Below, piece after piece: positions 26,518 through 28,912 of a stretch of DNA of 28,912 nt (positions are counted from its first letter, which is position 1; every line of letters starts with the position of its first letter). Origin of the DNA: JBCDLI01 sp038745535 (GTDB lineage Bacteria; Pseudomonadota; Alphaproteobacteria; Rhizobiales; Rhizobiaceae). Both the position numbers and the translations under genes were made by a program. Below the pieces are notes generated by a model that was given only the letters and a program-made list of their open reading frames with translations, had not been told where the DNA came from and made no database searches. The stretch spans positions 1 to 28,912 of the forward strand of contig JBCDLI010000028.1 of the NCBI GenBank assembly GCA_038745535.1. The letters run 5' to 3'.

Positions 26518-27237
26518 TCAACCGACGTTCTCCATGGCATTGACGATCTGAGCGCTGTTCGCAACGGCTCCGAACACACCCCCTTGCATCTTGATCATGT
26601 CGATCGCAGCGAGATGATTTTCGTATTTCGTCGCGCCGCAAGCGTCCTCCACGAGTACGCATTCAAAGCCTCGGTCATTGGCTTCACGCATAGTAGTATG
26701 AACACATACATCGGTGGTGATGCCTGTCAGTATCAGATTACGAATGCCGCGCAGATGCAGGATCATTTCAAGATCGGTCGCGCAGAACGACCCCTTTCCC
26801 GGCTTGTCGATGATAACTTCACCGGCTTCGGGTGCGAGCTCTTCGATGATTTCCCAGCCCGGTTCGCCGCGGACAAGAATTTTTCCACATGGACCCGGAT
26901 CGCCAATGCCAGCGCCAATGCGTTGTGAGCGCCAGCGCTTATTGGCGGGCAGGTCTGCGAGATCTTCGCGGTGTCCCTCACGCGTATGGATGACGTGGAA
27001 ACTTTTGGCTCGCGCACTCGCAAGCAGCGCTTTGATCGGTTCGATGGGCGCACGGGTGAGCGACAAATCATAGCCCATCGTGTCAACATAACCGCCTTTG
27101 CCGCAAAAATCGGTCTGCATGTCGATAACGACAAGCGCCGTGTTAGCGGGCGTGAAATCGCCATCATAGGGCCAGGGATAAGGGTCGGCGTCGATGACGG
27201 CATCCGGCACAGCTTTTAACCCTGCTGGAGCGCTCAT
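26518..27237 (-). CDS. biuH: Biuret hydrolase (isochorismatase-type)
   Basis: Converts biuret to allophanate and ammonia. The product has 239 residues. The catalytic triad is D39 (VVIDMQTDF), K145 (IIDKPGKGSF) and C178 (GITTDVCVHTT). The text DADPYPWPY, FCGKGGYVDTMGYDLSL, ANKRWRSQRIGAGIGDPGPCG and MQGGVFGAV agrees very closely with the rhizobial BiuH I remember, much more than with other family members. Allophanate hydrolase in the same operon completes the pathway. The start overlaps the formamidase stop by 4 bases, and the stop is one base from the ATPase start. RutB (ureidoacrylate hydrolase) is a less likely alternative because no other rut genes are present. Confidence 0.87.
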   Translation of the reverse strand: MSAPAGLKAVPDAVIDADPYPWPYDGDFTPANTALVVIDMQTDFCGKGGYVDTMGYDLSLTRAPIEPIKALLASARAKSFHVIHTREGHREDLADLPANKRWRSQRIGAGIGDPGPCGKILVRGEPGWEIIEELAPEAGEVIIDKPGKGSFCATDLEMILHLRGIRNLILTGITTDVCVHTTMREANDRGFECVLVEDACGATKYENHLAAIDMIKMQGGVFGAVANSAQIVNAMENVG

Positions 27238-28253
27238 TCCGCTGCCTCCGGCATAGCCTTCTCACCATACTTGCGCGATGGCTTTTCAAAGCCGCATGAT
27301 GTTCCGTCGGTGTGTACGACTTCGTCTTCCCAAGGCAGCCGATACTGGCCAGCGACCATGTCCTGCATGAAAGTGTAGGGGCAATCTTGAGCACCGCCGA
27401 GAACAGCGGTGTAACCGCGATGGCCCAACTGGTAGATGTTGTTTTCAACCGACCAGTGTTTGCGCGCCTCACGAACCAAATCGGGGCGCACCTCCGCGGT
27501 GATGATTTCGTCAGGCCGACCCGATGTCCCGTGCGCGAGGATTGTGCCGTCAAAGTTTACAATCATACCCTCGCCCATGGAATCAAACGTTCCGTCAGAG
27601 CCACACATGCAGACATTGGCCGTGACCATCAAATTGTGGAACGAATTGGCTTCGTTTGTGAAACGCCAGCTCTCTCGAATGGGTGCGGTGTATCCCGCCG
27701 TTCGCAGCATGACTTCCGCGCCCTTATAGGCGCACTCTCGGGCCATTTCCGGGAACATGCCATCGTGGCAGATGATGAGAGCAAGTTTGCAACCCTTCGG
27801 CCCATCGATGACAGGAATTCCTAAATCACCGGGTTCCCATGGTTCCACTGGAACCCAGGGATGCAGCTTGCGATAGTAAAGTTTCACCTCGCCTTGATCA
27901 TCGATCACGATACCGGTGTTGTATGGATTACCGTGCGGATTGTACTCCATTATGGAGAAACAACCCCAAATCTGATTGTCGACACAGGCCTTCTTAAAAG
28001 CAGCGACCTCCGGCCCGTCCATCGAGACCATGATCTCAGGGTTCGTGTCCATTGAAAGGCCGTGCAGCGCGTATTCCGGGAACACCACAAGATCCATGGT
28101 CGACATGTTCCGTCGTGCTTTAGCGACCATGGAGACGATTTTGTCAGTCTGCGCGGCCACGTGTGCTTTGGTTTCCACGACCGGCAATTGAAGCTGCACG
28201 CAGCCGATAACGACACCATTTGGCGTTTTGTTCAGTCCACCCAATGCGCTCAT
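27234..28253 (-). CDS. amiF: Formamidase (aliphatic nitrilase/amidase family)
   Basis: Hydrolyses formamide to formate and ammonia in the cytoplasm. 339 residues, close to the known AmiF length of about 334. The nitrilase-superfamily triad is E60 (VFPEYALHG), K129 (YYRKLHPW) and C162 (LIICHDGMFPE). GHRGYTAVLGG, SIMEYNPHGNPYNT and EPWEPGDLGIPV are characteristic of AmiF/AmiE. The missing extended C-terminus of AmiE and the overall length favour formamidase. It starts 12 bases after the permease stop and overlaps biuH. The formate released could connect to the one-carbon protein in the same operon. Confidence 0.9.
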   Translation of the reverse strand: MSALGGLNKTPNGVVIGCVQLQLPVVETKAHVAAQTDKIVSMVAKARRNMSTMDLVVFPEYALHGLSMDTNPEIMVSMDGPEVAAFKKACVDNQIWGCFSIMEYNPHGNPYNTGIVIDDQGEVKLYYRKLHPWVPVEPWEPGDLGIPVIDGPKGCKLALIICHDGMFPEMARECAYKGAEVMLRTAGYTAPIRESWRFTNEANSFHNLMVTANVCMCGSDGTFDSMGEGMIVNFDGTILAHGTSGRPDEIITAEVRPDLVREARKHWSVENNIYQLGHRGYTAVLGGAQDCPYTFMQDMVAGQYRLPWEDEVVHTDGTSCGFEKPSRKYGEKAMPEAAE

Positions 28254-28265
28254 TTCGAAGACCTC

Positions 28266-28912
28266 CTATTTGACAATGGACAGCTCGCCGGGCGCCTCAC
28301 GTGATGCGTTTGGCCCGGTGGCTGCGATCATGATGAACAGCGTCAGAATATACGGCGCTGCGTTGAAGAAGTAGTAGCCCTGACTGATCCCAACCGATTG
28401 GAGCGCGGGTCCAATCGCACCCGCTGCACCAAACAACAGTGCAGCAAGAATGCATCGAAGCGGGTTCCAGCGCGCAAAGATCACGAGCGCAACCGCCATC
28501 AAACCCTGCCCCGATGATAGGCCCTCATTCCAACTGCCGGGATAGGAAAGCGATAAAAATGCGCCGCCGATACCGGCGAGAAAGCCGCCCGCCGCAGTTG
28601 CAAGAACACGCACTTTGATTGGGTCAATGCCCATAGCGCGTGCCGACGGCTCGCTGTCGCCAGTCATGCGCAAAATGAGCCCGATCCGCGTGTTGGCAAA
28701 CGCCCACCAAATCACAAAGGCTAAAACGATGCCGACAAAAAACAGCGGATTGATTTGCAGCGCCTGCTCAAGCGCCGTGTTTGAAGACCAGCCCCCAAGG
28801 GGAATGTTCTCAAGGCGAGGCGCCGATGGCTGGATGTATGGCTTGCCGAAAAAGAAGGCGACGCCAATCCCGAAAGACATCATGGCGATGCCCACGGCGA
28901 TGTCGTTGACAC
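28266..28912 (-). CDS. ABC transporter permease (BMP/nucleoside type), C-terminal part
   Basis: Inner-membrane permease of the branched-chain/nucleoside type. The reading frame is open to the window end (VNDIAVG upstream of the first possible GTG start), so the N-terminus lies outside. Hydrophobic segments include NPLFFVGIVLAFVIWWAF, VLATAAGGFLAGIGGAFLSL and APYILTLFIMIAA. The cytoplasmic loop RMTGDSEPSARAMGIDPIKVRV matches this class. It is the expected partner of the two-domain ATPase at 24960-26516. It is the most upstream gene of the amide operon visible here. Confidence 0.9.
   Translation of the reverse strand, partial: VNDIAVGIAMMSFGIGVAFFFGKPYIQPSAPRLENIPLGGWSSNTALEQALQINPLFFVGIVLAFVIWWAFANTRIGLILRMTGDSEPSARAMGIDPIKVRVLATAAGGFLAGIGGAFLSLSYPGSWNEGLSSGQGLMAVALVIFARWNPLRCILAALLFGAAGAIGPALQSVGISQGYYFFNAAPYILTLFIMIAATGPNASREAPGELSIVK

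Noticed and set aside
26518..27237. RutB (ureidoacrylate hydrolase) of the pyrimidine pathway
   Set aside because: No other rut genes are present, and the sequence agrees more closely with BiuH beside an allophanate hydrolase.

Overview
The window reads as one alphaproteobacterial chromosome or large replicon segment, most likely Hyphomicrobiales. The basis is moderate-to-high GC coding DNA, an alphaproteobacterial-style type II-C Cas9 with a repeat starting GTTGCGG, an HWE-family sensor kinase, and a biuret hydrolase that closely resembles the rhizobial enzyme from memory. No database search was possible.

Region 1 (1-800) holds no recognisable intact gene. Positions 28-336 are packed with long nested inverted repeats. 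Positions 387-724 look coding but are split between two frames.

Region 2 (793-5719) is a compact type II-C CRISPR-Cas locus. A divergently oriented tracrRNA lies on the minus strand at about 793-890, followed by cas9, cas1 and cas2 on the plus strand, and then a minimal array of two 36-nt repeats around one 30-nt spacer. The array appears to be read on the minus strand. cas9 carries one frameshift near codon 160, so the locus is either decaying or contains a one-base sequence error. The tracrRNA anti-repeat still pairs with essentially the whole repeat.

Region 3 (5757-9332, minus) encodes a CheB-CheR-PAS-HWE histidine kinase that has lost its N-terminal part and has a homopolymer frameshift. 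Its intact single-domain response regulator overlaps the kinase end. Positions 9333-10036 contain no gene I recognise.

Region 4 (10037-21257, minus) is a LacI-controlled carbohydrate module in two transcription units. The first is lacI, a TIM-barrel isomerase/epimerase, a Gfo/Idh/MocA dehydrogenase and possibly a small exported protein. The second is a CUT1 ABC importer (binding protein, two permeases, a 64-aa two-helix membrane protein, two different ATPases) translationally coupled to a one-chain DhaK-DhaL kinase. An almost identical 22-bp palindrome sits in front of lacI and of the binding-protein gene and is the likely shared operator. The logical pathway is import, oxidation and/or isomerisation to a ketose, then DhaKL-type phosphorylation. 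The substrate is unknown.

Region 5 (21346 to the window end, minus) is a tightly overlapping operon for nitrogen from small amides: an ABC permease (cut by the edge), formamidase AmiF, biuret hydrolase BiuH, an ABC ATPase with two nucleotide-binding domains, a second isochorismatase-type cysteine hydrolase, a 5-formyl-THF cyclo-ligase-like protein, an AtzH-like protein and allophanate hydrolase AtzF. BiuH and AtzF together would take biuret through allophanate to ammonia and CO2. The paralogous hydrolase could feed the pathway from a related substrate such as triuret. AmiF would release ammonia and formate from formamide.
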